IMG/VR virus record: IMGVR_UViG_3300033182_000489
Location: 1 to 64,000 of that record
Source of the DNA: a virus
Length of the DNA: 64,000 nt
Reading direction: 5' to 3' (one strand)
Made by a program: the position numbers and the translations under genes. This document shows positions 1 through 7,582 of the stretch, piece after piece (the first letter of the stretch is position 1; each line of letters starts with the position of its first letter). The notes beneath the pieces were generated by a model. That model made no database searches. It had not been told where the DNA came from and saw only the letters and a program-made list of their open reading frames with translations.

Positions 1-349
1 CTTCCAGCCCCTTCTTCCGCTCGCGGAGTTCCGCCTTGACCTGCTGGCTGGTGGCCGCGTGGATGGCGGCGTTCATGTTCCTGATGGAATCGGCGCGTTG
101 GGCGATGTTCCTCTGGCGTAGGTTGAACTCCTCCTCAAGGTTCTTCGCCTGTTCCTTGTGGCCGACGCGGATAGCCCCCAGCATCGCCGAGGCGTAGTCC
201 TTCTTCATCTGTTTGGCGGACTTCTTGATGCCTGCTTCGAGCCCGTCGGTCGCCGCACTGTCGATGGTGTTCTCAATGTCGCGCTGGGCGCGGTCCAGCC
301 CCTTGATGTTGAGCAGGAGGTCACCAGCGATCTGTACGGGGGTAGGCAT
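1..349 (-). CDS. N-terminal part of a tape-measure-like protein (runs off the left edge)
   Basis: The reading frame starts at an ATG (349) behind GAGGAG and stays open to the edge of the window, giving 116 codons. It opens MPTPVQIAGDLLLNIKGLDR and becomes a charged, helical, coiled-coil-like stretch rich in Lys, Glu, Gln and Ala. It directly follows a tail-tube-like gene and two chaperone-type genes, which is where tailed phages usually place the tail-length tape measure. The name is inferred from order and composition; the missing remainder should be very long if the call is right. Confidence 0.6.
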   Translation of the reverse strand, partial: MPTPVQIAGDLLLNIKGLDRAQRDIENTIDSAATDGLEAGIKKSAKQMKKDYASAMLGAIRVGHKEQAKNLEEEFNLRQRNIAQRADSIRNMNAAIHAATSQQVKAELRERKKGLE

Positions 350-373
350 GTAGGCTCCTCAACTGGGAAAGCC

Positions 374-389
374 CATAGAGAGGCTATGG
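374..389 (-). promoter_or_regulatory. Degenerate late-promoter motif before the tape-measure-like gene
   Basis: On the minus strand this reads CCATAG-CCTCT-CTATG, the geometry of the late motif (CGGTAG, 5 nt, CTAT) with two changes in the first box. The TAG is also the stop codon of the gene just upstream. It lies about 25 bp before the tape-measure-like start. Weaker than the exact copies. Confidence 0.4.
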
Positions 390-1586
390 CTTGAGGGTGG
401 GTCTTCGACGGGAGATCTTGTCCTGTAGGGACTCCTTCGGAGAGGCATTCTCCCCGATAGGCTCGGCGGCTTCGGGACGGCCCGAGGCTCCGATCCACCC
501 GACCTCCACGTCCGTCTGGACGTACTTGTCGAAGCGGTCCCTGTCGGGATCATGGTGTTGCACACGGGCTGCGGGCTGATTCAGCAGGTCAGGGTTGATC
601 TCGGCCAACTGCTCGGGCGTGTACCCGACGATGGTTGTCCGACCGCTGATCTGGCGGGCTTCCGCGTTCTCCTGCGCCTTGCGCCACGCGGCCTCGCGTT
701 CCTGGCGAGCCTTCTCCAGCCGTGCTCGGTGGTACTCCTTGTACTGCTCGACCATGAGGTCGTGGTAGTCCTTCTCGCCCCGGACGGCGCGCATCAGTTC
801 GTCCTGCATCTCGTCCACGGTCTGGGAGGCGTGGACCTTCGGCACCTCAAAGGTCTGCCCGTTGACCGTGACCGTGATGGGCTTCTGCTCCTCACGTTCG
901 CCGCTGATGATCCAGTTGACCGCTTCCTCGATGGCTCTCTGCTTGTGGGCCTTGCGTTGCTCCTCCCACCTGTCAGTGGATTTCTTGAGTTCCTTCGCGC
1001 CCTTGTTCGACATCGAGCCGACGATGCTGCGGGTGTGTGCCCACTGGCGCAGGTCCGCATCAAAGCGGTCTTCCGCCCGGTTGTAGGCCGTCCACATTCG
1101 CTGCACGACGTTCTGGGCCCTCTGTGGGGCTCCCTGGTTCTTCCACAGGGTCCGGGAGTAAGGCTCGTTGCAGAAGGCGTGCGCGATGCGTGCAGCCCGT
1201 GCGAGCCGATTCCGCAGCCCGATGATGTACGGGTGGTAGACCTCGACGTGCTCGTGCCGGGTGTTCTCCAACCACTCCTTGAAGATGTGGTAGGCGGCGT
1301 TCATGTCGCCTGAGTCGATACGGTAGCCGTTGATCATGTGGACGGATGCCGCGATGTGGTGACGCTTCCAGTTGGTCCCGTCTGCGGTCGCTCGCATCAG
1401 GAAGTCAAACCGGTTGTGCGCGGACATCGTGCGGAAGACCACCACGGAGCCTTCCATGGGCACCATCTGGTGCAGGAAGCCCGTCGTGATCAGTTCCTCT
1501 ACGTCCTGGTAGAGGAACCGTCTGTTGTCCGCCTCTTGGAGCAGCGCCTCCTCGGCGGCTTCGCGTAGGAGATCCTCACGATCCAT
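384..1586 (-). CDS. Second tail-assembly-chaperone-type protein, in frame with the gene upstream
   Basis: A 400-residue protein beginning MDREDLLREAAEEALLQEAD, mostly charged helix, with a long coiled-coil-like Arg/Glu/Gln segment around residues 200-310. It sits between a chaperone-like gene and the tape-measure-like gene, the position of the downstream half of G/GT-type tail assembly chaperone pairs. It has the same reading frame as the upstream gene, separated from it only by TGA and three codons, and its ATG lacks the clear GGAG-type ribosome binding site most genes here have. It may therefore be made wholly or partly by TGA readthrough or by coupling. No family was recognised with certainty. 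Confidence 0.6.
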   Translation of the reverse strand: MDREDLLREAAEEALLQEADNRRFLYQDVEELITTGFLHQMVPMEGSVVVFRTMSAHNRFDFLMRATADGTNWKRHHIAASVHMINGYRIDSGDMNAAYHIFKEWLENTRHEHVEVYHPYIIGLRNRLARAARIAHAFCNEPYSRTLWKNQGAPQRAQNVVQRMWTAYNRAEDRFDADLRQWAHTRSIVGSMSNKGAKELKKSTDRWEEQRKAHKQRAIEEAVNWIISGEREEQKPITVTVNGQTFEVPKVHASQTVDEMQDELMRAVRGEKDYHDLMVEQYKEYHRARLEKARQEREAAWRKAQENAEARQISGRTTIVGYTPEQLAEINPDLLNQPAARVQHHDPDRDRFDKYVQTDVEVGWIGASGRPEAAEPIGENASPKESLQDKISRRRPTLKP

Positions 1587-1595
1587 TGGGCACCA

Positions 1596-2828
1596 TCATC
1601 GCGATGGCTTGAAGTTGGGGTTCTCCGTGCTCCTCGGCCCCTTGCCTTTGCCCTTGCCCTTGCGGGCTCCCTTCTTCGGGGACGGTGCGCTCTCACGGCC
1701 ACGGGGAGTCAACTCCTCCTTCGGCAGTCGGTAGGCTTCCACGCCCTGCTCGGGAGAGGCGACCTCGACGGCCTCGCGGAAGGGGTCACGAGCCTCGGTC
1801 GCCGCGCTCTGGGCAGCCAGTGCTGCTTGCCTCCGGGCCTCCATGATCCGGGCCTCCATGATCCGGGCTTCCTCGGCAGCGAGGACTTGTGGGTCGTCCC
1901 CATCTCCGAAGGACGACATCATCTCGCCGGGGACAGGAGTGCCGCTCGACGAGGGGAACGCGGACGGCGGGGGAGACGACTGCGGGATCACGGACTTGCG
2001 CTGCTCCCTGTGTACGACCGGAGCCTCGGGCACCACCACCTTCTCCTCGACGGGAGGCTCGGGGGCGGCTTTTTGCTCAACGACAGGCTCGGCAGGCTCC
2101 TCAATGGGCTTGCCTTGCTGCTCGGGATCACGGATGGCGGCCTCTCGCCGTTCTCGGGCCAGGATGGCCTCGGCTTCGGCTCGCATCGCTGCCGTCTCGG
2201 CCTGCTCCTCCAGGGCCTTGCCCGCCTCGACGAGTTTGGTGATCTGGTGGGCCGTGATGCTGGGGTCACCCTTCGCACGGGTCTCGCGGTCCTGCTTCAA
2301 GGTCTTCAAGCGAGCCTCGACCCGCTCGATTTCTGCATCGAGGTCCGGGAGCGTGGTCTGGGCGATCTTGTCCGCCTCGTCGGCGATCTTCTGCACCAGG
2401 TCACCGTAGCGGGTGAAGCAGACGGTGATCATGGCGCGGGACCACTCCTGGACGATGCCACGCATGGCGATGCCACGCGGCACCTGGACGGGAGTACCGT
2501 TCTCCAGGGTCTCCCCGGTCGCGATGTACTTCTCGTTGCGGAGGTCCAGGTCGTTCACCTGGACGATGGCGTTGGCGATGATCTCGATGCGGAAGCGGTC
2601 GAAGTAGTCCATGGCCGCAGCGCGGGACATGTTGTCGCTGGACGACAGCCCCTCCTGCGCCTGGATGTCCTCCAGCACAGACGCGGCGTACCGCTGCACC
2701 TGCACTTCCTCCAACGGCAGCAGGGGGCGCAGCGTGACGCTGATGTCGTCCACCTCAAAGGTGAACTCCTCCCGCCCCATCTCCGAGAGTGGCTTGAGCG
2801 CGTTCTTGAGGGTGTTGAGGTCAAGCAT
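1596..2828 (-). CDS. Tail assembly chaperone-like protein
   Basis: A 410-residue protein. Residues 1-150 contain a compact segment (FTFEVDDISVTLRPLLPLEE and onwards) of the kind seen in phage tail assembly chaperones. A coiled coil follows at about 160-230, then a Pro/Glu/Val-rich linker and a Lys-Gly-rich basic tail. It starts at an ATG behind GGAGG. The gene lies just downstream of the tail tube (separated by an inserted homing endonuclease) and upstream of the tape-measure-like gene, as expected. It ends in TGA, after which the same frame continues for 403 codons. The linker contains a tandem 15-bp duplication. Confidence 0.6.
   Translation of the reverse strand: MLDLNTLKNALKPLSEMGREEFTFEVDDISVTLRPLLPLEEVQVQRYAASVLEDIQAQEGLSSSDNMSRAAAMDYFDRFRIEIIANAIVQVNDLDLRNEKYIATGETLENGTPVQVPRGIAMRGIVQEWSRAMITVCFTRYGDLVQKIADEADKIAQTTLPDLDAEIERVEARLKTLKQDRETRAKGDPSITAHQITKLVEAGKALEEQAETAAMRAEAEAILARERREAAIRDPEQQGKPIEEPAEPVVEQKAAPEPPVEEKVVVPEAPVVHREQRKSVIPQSSPPPSAFPSSSGTPVPGEMMSSFGDGDDPQVLAAEEARIMEARIMEARRQAALAAQSAATEARDPFREAVEVASPEQGVEAYRLPKEELTPRGRESAPSPKKGARKGKGKGKGPRSTENPNFKPSR
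1835..1868. repeat. Tandem 15-bp duplication inside the chaperone-like gene
   Basis: GGGCCTCCATGATCC occurs twice head to tail and begins a third time. In protein it duplicates five residues (ARIME/ARIME). It probably arose by slippage in the low-complexity linker. Confidence 0.8.
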
Positions 2829-2932
2829 AGGTGTTCCTCCGACGGGAGACTGTACCCCCGTCGCGTGACTACTGACCCCGGCGTGGTAGGGTCACGCATC
2901 GTTTTCGGCCACCCCTGATGGCCAGAAACGCA

Positions 2933-2967
2933 GAAGCCCGAGGGAGCCTCACGATCCCTCGGGCTTC
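2933..2967 (-). terminator. Hairpin terminator at the end of the first GIY-YIG gene
   Basis: A perfect 13-bp stem (GAAGCCCGAGGGA and its complement) with a 9-nt loop. On the minus strand it is followed by TGCGTTTCTGG, a weak T-rich tail. The last codons and the stop of the endonuclease lie inside the stem. Confidence 0.7.
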
Positions 2968-3761
2968 GTCCGTCTTCCGCGAGCCCATCCCGCAGCGAAC
3001 AGAGGCTGGGCCTCAGCAGGGAACACGCGGCGGTTTCTCGTCCCGTCGGTGATCCAGATGCGACCCTTCTGCTGCCGCGAGATCAAGGCACGGGTCTCGG
3101 CGCTGTGCTCTGTGGGTTGCTCGGCAGCACGGCGCTTCGCAGACTCACTCATGCGAGCCAGGGTCTCAGGGGTGTTCTTGCGGCCACGGTGCGCCGCCGC
3201 CCGCTTCTCGATGTGCTCGGGGGTCTGCTTCTTGCCCGTGTTGTGTGCCGTGGCCTTCGCCGCATTCCGGGCGAGGATCACAGGGTCGGTGCAGGTGTTC
3301 CGTGCGAGGGACTGGCGAGCCTTCTCCACGAGGTCAGGGCGTGTGCTGCGCGTCTCGGACATGCGCCGACGGGTCTCCTCGGAGTGCGACACGTTCCCGG
3401 TGTACCTCTCCGACCGACGCTTCCTACGCTCGGGCGTCCACTCGATGTGGTTGCCCCCACAAGCGTGGGGGGAGAGGTTCACACACCGTGGATTCCCATG
3501 GTGTTCGTCGAGCCATGCCTGCTCGGCTTCGGTGAGGTCGCCGTCGGTAGGCATGGCCTCGGCCCGGAACACGCCGTACTTGTCGAACGTGGCCTGCATC
3601 CGGCGGTTCGTGTGTGTCCCGCCCTGCAAGGCGACCTCGTGCTGCCGCCATCGTCGGGCATAGCAGGTCGTCCGACCACCGTAGTAGTGAGGCTCGTCCT
3701 CGTCGGAGAGCCAGATCAAGTAGAGCCCCCCACCGGACGGCGGGGTATCGTTGGGCAGCAT
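2949..3761 (-). CDS. Free-standing GIY-YIG homing endonuclease with NUMOD3-like repeats
   Basis: A 270-residue protein. Residues 12-85 form a GIY-YIG nuclease domain: GLYLIWL, then HYYGGR, an Arg-rich helix (ARRWRQH) and a conserved Glu in LTEAEQAW. From about 125 onward there are several HSEETRRRMSE- and TPEHIEKRAAAH-type units typical of NUMOD3 DNA-binding repeats, then a basic tail. Such genes copy themselves by cutting alleles that lack them. It sits between the tail tube and the chaperone gene, which are normally adjacent. Its leader resembles those of the two other free-standing endonucleases here (13041-13991 and 27647-28684). Confidence 0.9.
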   Translation of the reverse strand: MLPNDTPPSGGGLYLIWLSDEDEPHYYGGRTTCYARRWRQHEVALQGGTHTNRRMQATFDKYGVFRAEAMPTDGDLTEAEQAWLDEHHGNPRCVNLSPHACGGNHIEWTPERRKRRSERYTGNVSHSEETRRRMSETRSTRPDLVEKARQSLARNTCTDPVILARNAAKATAHNTGKKQTPEHIEKRAAAHRGRKNTPETLARMSESAKRRAAEQPTEHSAETRALISRQQKGRIWITDGTRNRRVFPAEAQPLFAAGWARGRRTKPEGS

Positions 3762-3765
3762 CGCT

Positions 3766-3825
3766 ACCTCCGTTCCAGGTTGTCGATGTCAGAGGGTCAG
3801 GGGAGTTGCCGCTCCTCTGGCCCTC
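3766..3825 (-). promoter_or_regulatory. Homing-endonuclease leader element, copy 1
   Basis: In gene orientation a 14-bp hairpin with two A/C mismatches and loop CGGCAA (3792-3825) precedes a small inverted repeat ACCT-7 nt-AGGT (3766-3780) whose second arm is the ribosome binding site, just upstream of the ATG. The same arrangement precedes the endonucleases at 13991 and 28684. It resembles ribosome-site masking used to keep homing endonucleases low. Confidence 0.55.
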
Positions 3826-3838
3826 GTCCTTTGTGGGA

Positions 3839-4594
3839 TCACCCGAAGGTCGATCCGTAGATGAGAGAGCCGGTCTGTTCGAGGCTGGGGTCATTTCCAG
3901 TCGCGAGAAACTCGCCGTACTGGACGCTGGAGAAGTCGTGGACGTCGGTGATCGTCATGGTCCCGGACTCCATGACCATCGCGGTGTCCTTCTGGAAGGA
4001 CGTGTTCCAGTCACCCCACCAGCAACCCTCGTAGTAGGTGATCAGGATCTGGTGTGCTCCCGGCTCGGCACCGCTGCCGGTCGGGCCGCCGCCACCCAGA
4101 GCGCCGTCGTACTTGAGCGTTCCGTAGGAACCGAACCCGGTCTCGACGCCCGCACCGTCACCCGAAGAAGTCAGTTCCTTGTCGGCGATGACCGAGAAGA
4201 CGATCTGCTGCTCGACGTCGAACGGCCAGCGGTGGTGCCGCAGCGACCGGACAGGGCCGGACACGCCGGAAGCGTAGCCAGTGCTCTGCCACAGGTTCGA
4301 CAGGTAGAGCATCGTGCGCTCGACGGAAGCCGTCATCGGCTCCGTGTTGCCCGGCACGAGTTCCGCGATGATGTCGCCGAAGCCGATGCCGCGCACAGGC
4401 TCGATGGTGCGGGACTCGGTGGGTCCGAAGTTGCTCAGGACGCCGATCTGGAACAGACCGCGTCCACCGTAGGCGGGGGCAAGCACGCGGACCTTCTGCG
4501 TCACAACACTCCGGGTGTTGGGCGAGGTGCCGAACTTGTAGATCTGCGACGACCCTTGGATGCCGCTCTGTGGATTGAGGTCTGTGTTCGCCAT
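3839..4594 (-). CDS. Tail-tube-like virion protein
   Basis: A 251-residue protein starting MANTDLNPQSGIQGSSQIYK at an ATG behind GGAG. Features such as RGIGFGDIIAELVPG and a Gly-rich, beta-rich body (DTAMVMESGTMTITDVHDFS) fit tail-tube proteins of contractile-tailed phages. It precedes chaperone-type and tape-measure-like genes in the usual order. An exact late-promoter motif ends about 32 bp before its ATG, as expected for an abundant virion protein. The call rests on sequence style and position. Confidence 0.6.
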   Translation of the reverse strand: MANTDLNPQSGIQGSSQIYKFGTSPNTRSVVTQKVRVLAPAYGGRGLFQIGVLSNFGPTESRTIEPVRGIGFGDIIAELVPGNTEPMTASVERTMLYLSNLWQSTGYASGVSGPVRSLRHHRWPFDVEQQIVFSVIADKELTSSGDGAGVETGFGSYGTLKYDGALGGGGPTGSGAEPGAHQILITYYEGCWWGDWNTSFQKDTAMVMESGTMTITDVHDFSSVQYGEFLATGNDPSLEQTGSLIYGSTFG

Positions 4595-4625
4595 GAGTCA
4601 CTCCGGGGTGTGTCTATGCGGGGAG

Positions 4626-4641
4626 TATAGCCGGACTACCG
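4626..4641 (-). promoter_or_regulatory. Late-promoter motif, tail-tube gene
   Basis: Minus strand CGGTAG-TCCGG-CTATA, an exact copy of the recurrent motif, ending about 32 bp upstream of the tail-tube ATG. Confidence 0.65.
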
Positions 4642-4653
4642 AACCCCCCAGGA

Positions 4654-5040
4654 TCAGGTCCAGGAGGACCATGAGATCTTCTTGCCGCCGTCGTACTCGC
4701 GGGCCAGGCCCTCGTCGATCAGCACCTGGTTGACGCATGAGCCGTCCTCGGCCCACACCTTGACCAGCAGCCTCCCGTACTTGTCGGGCTTCGCTACCGA
4801 GTGCAGGATCACCGTCTTGCCCAGGACCAGGTCTCGGACCCGATCCCTCGCCGTGTACGCGGCTTCCTTCTCGGCTGCGGACTTCGTGCGGATTTCTGGG
4901 GTGTCGATCCCCAGCAGGCGGCACTTGGCCTTGACCTCGATGGACAGACCCAGATCAAGGCTGACCGTGATGGTGTCTCCGTCGTACACGGAGAGCACCT
5001 TGGCCCGGTAGACATACGGCGTGGGAATGCTGACAGGCAA
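4654..5040 (-). CDS. Staphylococcal-nuclease-like (thermonuclease) protein
   Basis: A 128-residue protein with the SNase fold signature: YRAKVLSVYDGDTITVSLDL (metal-binding Asp residues), CRLLGIDTPEIR (catalytic Arg and DTPE), a Glu-rich helix, and KYGRLLVKVW (second Arg), then VNQVLIDEGLARE. The start is TTG with GGAGG six bases upstream. The family hydrolyses DNA and RNA using calcium. There is no signal peptide, so it probably acts inside the cell, perhaps on host DNA, but that is inferred. Confidence 0.85.
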   Translation of the reverse strand: MPVSIPTPYVYRAKVLSVYDGDTITVSLDLGLSIEVKAKCRLLGIDTPEIRTKSAAEKEAAYTARDRVRDLVLGKTVILHSVAKPDKYGRLLVKVWAEDGSCVNQVLIDEGLAREYDGGKKISWSSWT

Positions 5041-5151
5041 GGTAGTCCTCCTGTCTGAGCGGGATCATAGGCGGGGTATTGGTTTTTCTTCCTCTGGGGG
5101 GCACTGATCCTGCTGCGTTCCGGTATGAGGAGCCATCACCACGGAGGGCAT

Positions 5152-5427
5152 GTGTTCCGAAAGTACTCCTGCGACTGCATCGGCTTTGAGGTCACCGACG
5201 ACAACGGGGACCGTCACGCATACTGCGTGTGGTCCTGCGATGCCCCGACCGACAGCCCGGACGTGGGCATGTGGGAGCGCCCCGGCCTGCTGGAGAAGAC
5301 CAGCGAGCCTGTCCCCTTCAAGCGCACGGTCGAACTGCTCAATAGCATCGACCGCTACATCAGCGACGGCGACAGGTTCCGCGTCCTGTGCGCTACGCTC
5401 GGCGTCAACGCGCCAGGGCGGGGGTAG
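5152..5427 (+). CDS. Small Cys-rich protein of unknown function
   Basis: First gene of a four-gene plus-strand operon that ends at a strong terminator (6160). I place the start at GTG 5152, four bases after GGAGG; an in-frame ATG at 5125 has no such site. The 91-residue product has clustered Cys and His (YSCDCIGFEVTDDNGDRHAY, then CVWSCDAP), possibly metal-binding. Function unknown. Confidence 0.6.
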   Translation: MFRKYSCDCIGFEVTDDNGDRHAYCVWSCDAPTDSPDVGMWERPGLLEKTSEPVPFKRTVELLNSIDRYISDGDRFRVLCATLGVNAPGRG

Positions 5428-5435
5428 AGTGGCCC

Positions 5436-5801
5436 ATGGCTGACAGCGACGACAAGGTCATCGACCTCGACAGACACCGCATCCGGCTCGCCCTTGAAGG
5501 CAAGCCCGGAGCGCCGGACCTGGACACCACGCCCGTTGCCTACTTTGAGGTGGTGTGGGGCGAGGAGGTCTACGGCTGGAACGCGGTCTGCGTGGACATG
5601 GAGGAGTTGCGGAAGGGTGTCCCTGCCGCTGACCTGACCCTGCGCCAGCCTGAGCGAAGCAACGAGGTCGAGTTGATCGTCCGCCACCTGCGGACCATCG
5701 CCAACGACATCGCCCTTCAATACCGACTCAATCATCTGCTTGATCCCCACCCCGACGACGAGCCTGTGCGGCTCGGCGGACAGAAGGACGGCGAGGAATG
5801 A
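5436..5801 (+). CDS. Small acidic protein of unknown function
   Basis: A 121-residue protein, MADSDDKVIDLDRHRIRLAL, acidic and without membrane segments. The region YFEVVWGEEVYGWNAVCVDM looks beta-rich and the C-terminal half helical. It starts 8 bp after the previous stop and its TGA overlaps the next ATG (ATGA), so it is translationally coupled. No family recognised. Confidence 0.6.
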   Translation: MADSDDKVIDLDRHRIRLALEGKPGAPDLDTTPVAYFEVVWGEEVYGWNAVCVDMEELRKGVPAADLTLRQPERSNEVELIVRHLRTIANDIALQYRLNHLLDPHPDDEPVRLGGQKDGEE

Positions 5802-5956
5802 GCACTGCTGCCATCTACAAGGTTGTGTGGTCCAATGAGCACAACTCCGGCGAGTTGCCCGACGAGTACCAATGGGAGGTCGTTCGTGTTGACCCCCCGA
5901 TTCCCAACCACCCCTTACACGAGGAGAAGACCCATGAGCATGACCGACAAGATTGA
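5798..5956 (+). CDS. Very small protein (52 aa), unknown function
   Basis: It starts inside the previous stop (ATGA) and ends inside the next gene, with GAGG just upstream of its start. The product begins MSTAAIYKVVWSNEHNSGEL and ends in a His/Asp/Glu-rich stretch. The tight coupling argues that it is real. Function unknown. Confidence 0.5.
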   Translation: MSTAAIYKVVWSNEHNSGELPDEYQWEVVRVDPPIPNHPLHEEKTHEHDRQD

Positions 5957-6113
5957 CCGCATCATCGCTGACCTCCAGGCTGCCCGTGCCGACGCTGAGA
6001 AGTGCGACGGCGGCAAGGCTGGAGCACCCGGCACCCGGCTTCGCAAGGCCGCGAGCCAGGCGAGCAAGGATCTGGCCGAACTCCGCAAGGACGTTCTGGC
6101 TGCGCGGGGCTAA
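5934..6113 (+). CDS. Histone H1-like (Hc1-type) small protein
   Basis: A 59-residue protein from an ATG preceded by GAGGAG. The sequence IDRIIADLQAARADAEKCDG, then KAGAPGTRLRKAASQ, then SKDLAELRKDVLAAR, resembles short bacterial Hc1-like proteins, whose usual signature is an N-terminal helix, GNKAAGTRVRK, then a Lys-rich helix. Such proteins are thought to bind or compact DNA. Last gene of the plus operon, followed by a terminator. Homology is inferred from the motif alone. Confidence 0.5.
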   Translation: MSMTDKIDRIIADLQAARADAEKCDGGKAGAPGTRLRKAASQASKDLAELRKDVLAARG

Positions 6114-6159
6114 TCACCCCCCAGCGATCCAAAGTCGCACCGATAGCGGTGAAACTCTG

Positions 6160-6197
6160 ACCCTCTGCGCTGTAAGTGCAGAGGGTCTACTGCTTTT
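6160..6197 (+). terminator. Rho-independent terminator of the 5.1-6.1 kb operon
   Basis: A 9-bp perfect stem (ACCCTCTGC and GCAGAGGGT) with a 9-nt loop, followed by CTACTGCTTTTT on the plus strand. It lies between convergent genes and overlaps the stop of the minus-strand gene. Confidence 0.8.
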
Positions 6198-6783
6198 TGG
6201 GGCTGTGGGCCTTCCGGGTGTCCCTTGCAGCCTTCGCCATGGTGTCGGCCTTCGACTGCTCCTCACCCTTGCGGAGCCGGACCAGGGCCTTGCGGTCCTC
6301 GGCCTTCATGCGGCTGTTGCCGAACAGGGTCATCTGTCCCGTGTCTCGGTCCTGCCAGCGGGAGGTGAGGCCCGTAGCGCCCGGCTTGTACGCCTTGACC
6401 AGTTTCGGGTCCATGTGGCGGATGGCGATGTCCCAGATCATCGACAGGTGGGTGCCCGCGCTGATCAGCAACGGCTGCCCGTTGTACATGGTGCTCTGCC
6501 GCTCCTTGAACAGCAGGATGCCTGACCCGGTGCGGAGTTCCAGGTCGAAGTAGTGGACCGGCATGGGCGTGGCGGGGCGGTCGAAGTTCATGATCAGCGG
6601 GATGGCCAACCGGAGGTCACCCGCAACGCTGCCCTCGACCCCCTTGATGTGACCCCACCCCTTGATGAAGACGTCCAGGTCACGAGTGGCGATCAGCCGC
6701 TCCAGGACTTCCTGTTCCGTCTCGGACATCGGGGTGTAGTTGCTCCCCTTGATGCCTCCAAAGCGGTTCTTGTCTGCGGCCAT
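6187..6783 (-). CDS. Conserved-looking phage protein of unknown function
   Basis: A 198-residue protein with an ATG start behind AGGAG. The N-terminal half is mixed alpha/beta (SETEQEVLERLIATRDLDVF, then LRLAIPLIMNFDRP and VHYFDLELRTGSGILLF). The C-terminal 50 residues are Lys/Arg-rich and probably unstructured. No signal peptide, membrane segment or catalytic motif was found. It may start transcripts from a CGGGTA-containing leader at about 6807. Confidence 0.55.
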   Translation of the reverse strand: MAADKNRFGGIKGSNYTPMSETEQEVLERLIATRDLDVFIKGWGHIKGVEGSVAGDLRLAIPLIMNFDRPATPMPVHYFDLELRTGSGILLFKERQSTMYNGQPLLISAGTHLSMIWDIAIRHMDPKLVKAYKPGATGLTSRWQDRDTGQMTLFGNSRMKAEDRKALVRLRKGEEQSKADTMAKAARDTRKAHSPKKQ

Positions 6784-6804
6784 GGTTGCTCCTTCGCCCC
6801 CGGA

Positions 6805-7227
6805 TCATACCCGTGAGACGTAGCAGGCTCGGGGTCGGCCCTTCTTCTCCCCTGCGTAGAAATCCAGCATGGAGCCGATGACCGGAGTGAAGGGCTCTAC
6901 CAGGTCACTCCGGTGCAGGAAGTACAGGTCTGGGCCGCGCTCGATGAAGCCCCAACCCTTCACGGGGTCAAAGGACTTCACGGTCCCCCGTAGCCGCGTA
7001 GGCGGCTGCTTCCGCTGCACGGATGCTGCTCGGGGGGAGCGTCCCCCTGGGACCACGTCTGGAACCTCGACCAACTCCCCCGCGATGGGGAGCGGTTCGC
7101 CCGGATGAAGGCGCACGAAGTCCTCCACCCGAAAGTACACTCGATCTGTGATCCCGCCTTCACCGACGGGTTGGCAGAAGCCATAGCCATTCACCATCGA
7201 GTAGAGGTCCACTCGCATGGTGGGCAT
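6805..7227 (-). CDS. Protein with one clear and one probable cold-shock-like domain
   Basis: A 140-residue protein. I chose ATG 7227 because GGAGG lies five bases upstream; longer in-frame starts would overlap the next gene. Residues about 75-140 match a cold-shock domain (RLRGTVKSFDPVKGWGFIER, then LYFLHRSDL), a nucleic-acid-binding OB fold with the usual aromatic residues. The first half (VDLYSMVNGYGFCQPVGEGG and RVYFRVEDFV) looks like a diverged second copy. Likely binds single-stranded RNA or DNA. Confidence 0.75.
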   Translation of the reverse strand: MPTMRVDLYSMVNGYGFCQPVGEGGITDRVYFRVEDFVRLHPGEPLPIAGELVEVPDVVPGGRSPRAASVQRKQPPTRLRGTVKSFDPVKGWGFIERGPDLYFLHRSDLVEPFTPVIGSMLDFYAGEKKGRPRACYVSRV

Positions 7228-7256
7228 CCCGTCCTCCAATAGGTACGTCGCGGCGA

Positions 7257-7565
7257 TCACTCGCTCGCGTACAACGCATCGAGGATCTGAGCCTTCGTCC
7301 ATCCCCCCTGGAGTTCCACACCAGCGTCCTCGGCAGCAGCGATCAACTGTGCCTTCGTGTTCGCCAAGGTCAACTTCTCCGCTTCCGTCTCGGGAGCAGG
7401 GGCAGGGGCAGGAGCAGCCTCAACGGCGGGTTCCGGTGCGGGAGCAGGGGCGGGTGCTGCTTCCGGCTCGGGGGCAGGCACAGGCTTGTGCATGACGGGG
7501 GTTCCGCCACCAGTAGGGGGACGACGGACGGCCCGCTGGATGTTCTTGAGGTTGATGATTGCCAT
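7257..7565 (-). CDS. Ala/Pro-rich linker protein with a C-terminal HeH/SAP-like DNA-binding motif
   Basis: A 102-residue protein starting MAIINLKNIQRAVRRPP (ATG 7565, behind AGAGGA). The middle is a low-complexity Ala-Pro-Glu linker. The last 35 residues (NTKAQLIAAAEDAGVELQGG, then WTKAQILDALYA) form two short helices in the HeH/LEM/SAP style common in phage proteins that touch nucleic acid. The gene at 9761 ends in a comparable motif. Role unknown. Confidence 0.6.
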   Translation of the reverse strand: MAIINLKNIQRAVRRPPTGGGTPVMHKPVPAPEPEAAPAPAPAPEPAVEAAPAPAPAPETEAEKLTLANTKAQLIAAAEDAGVELQGGWTKAQILDALYASE

Positions 7566-7582
7566 GTGAGGTTCCTCTCGGT

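Noticed and set aside
1596-1598. TGA recoded as a sense codon throughout the phage
   Set aside because: Many other genes here end in TGA with tight overlaps to the next start (ATGA, TGATG), so TGA is a normal stop. Only the chaperone junction remains a readthrough candidate.
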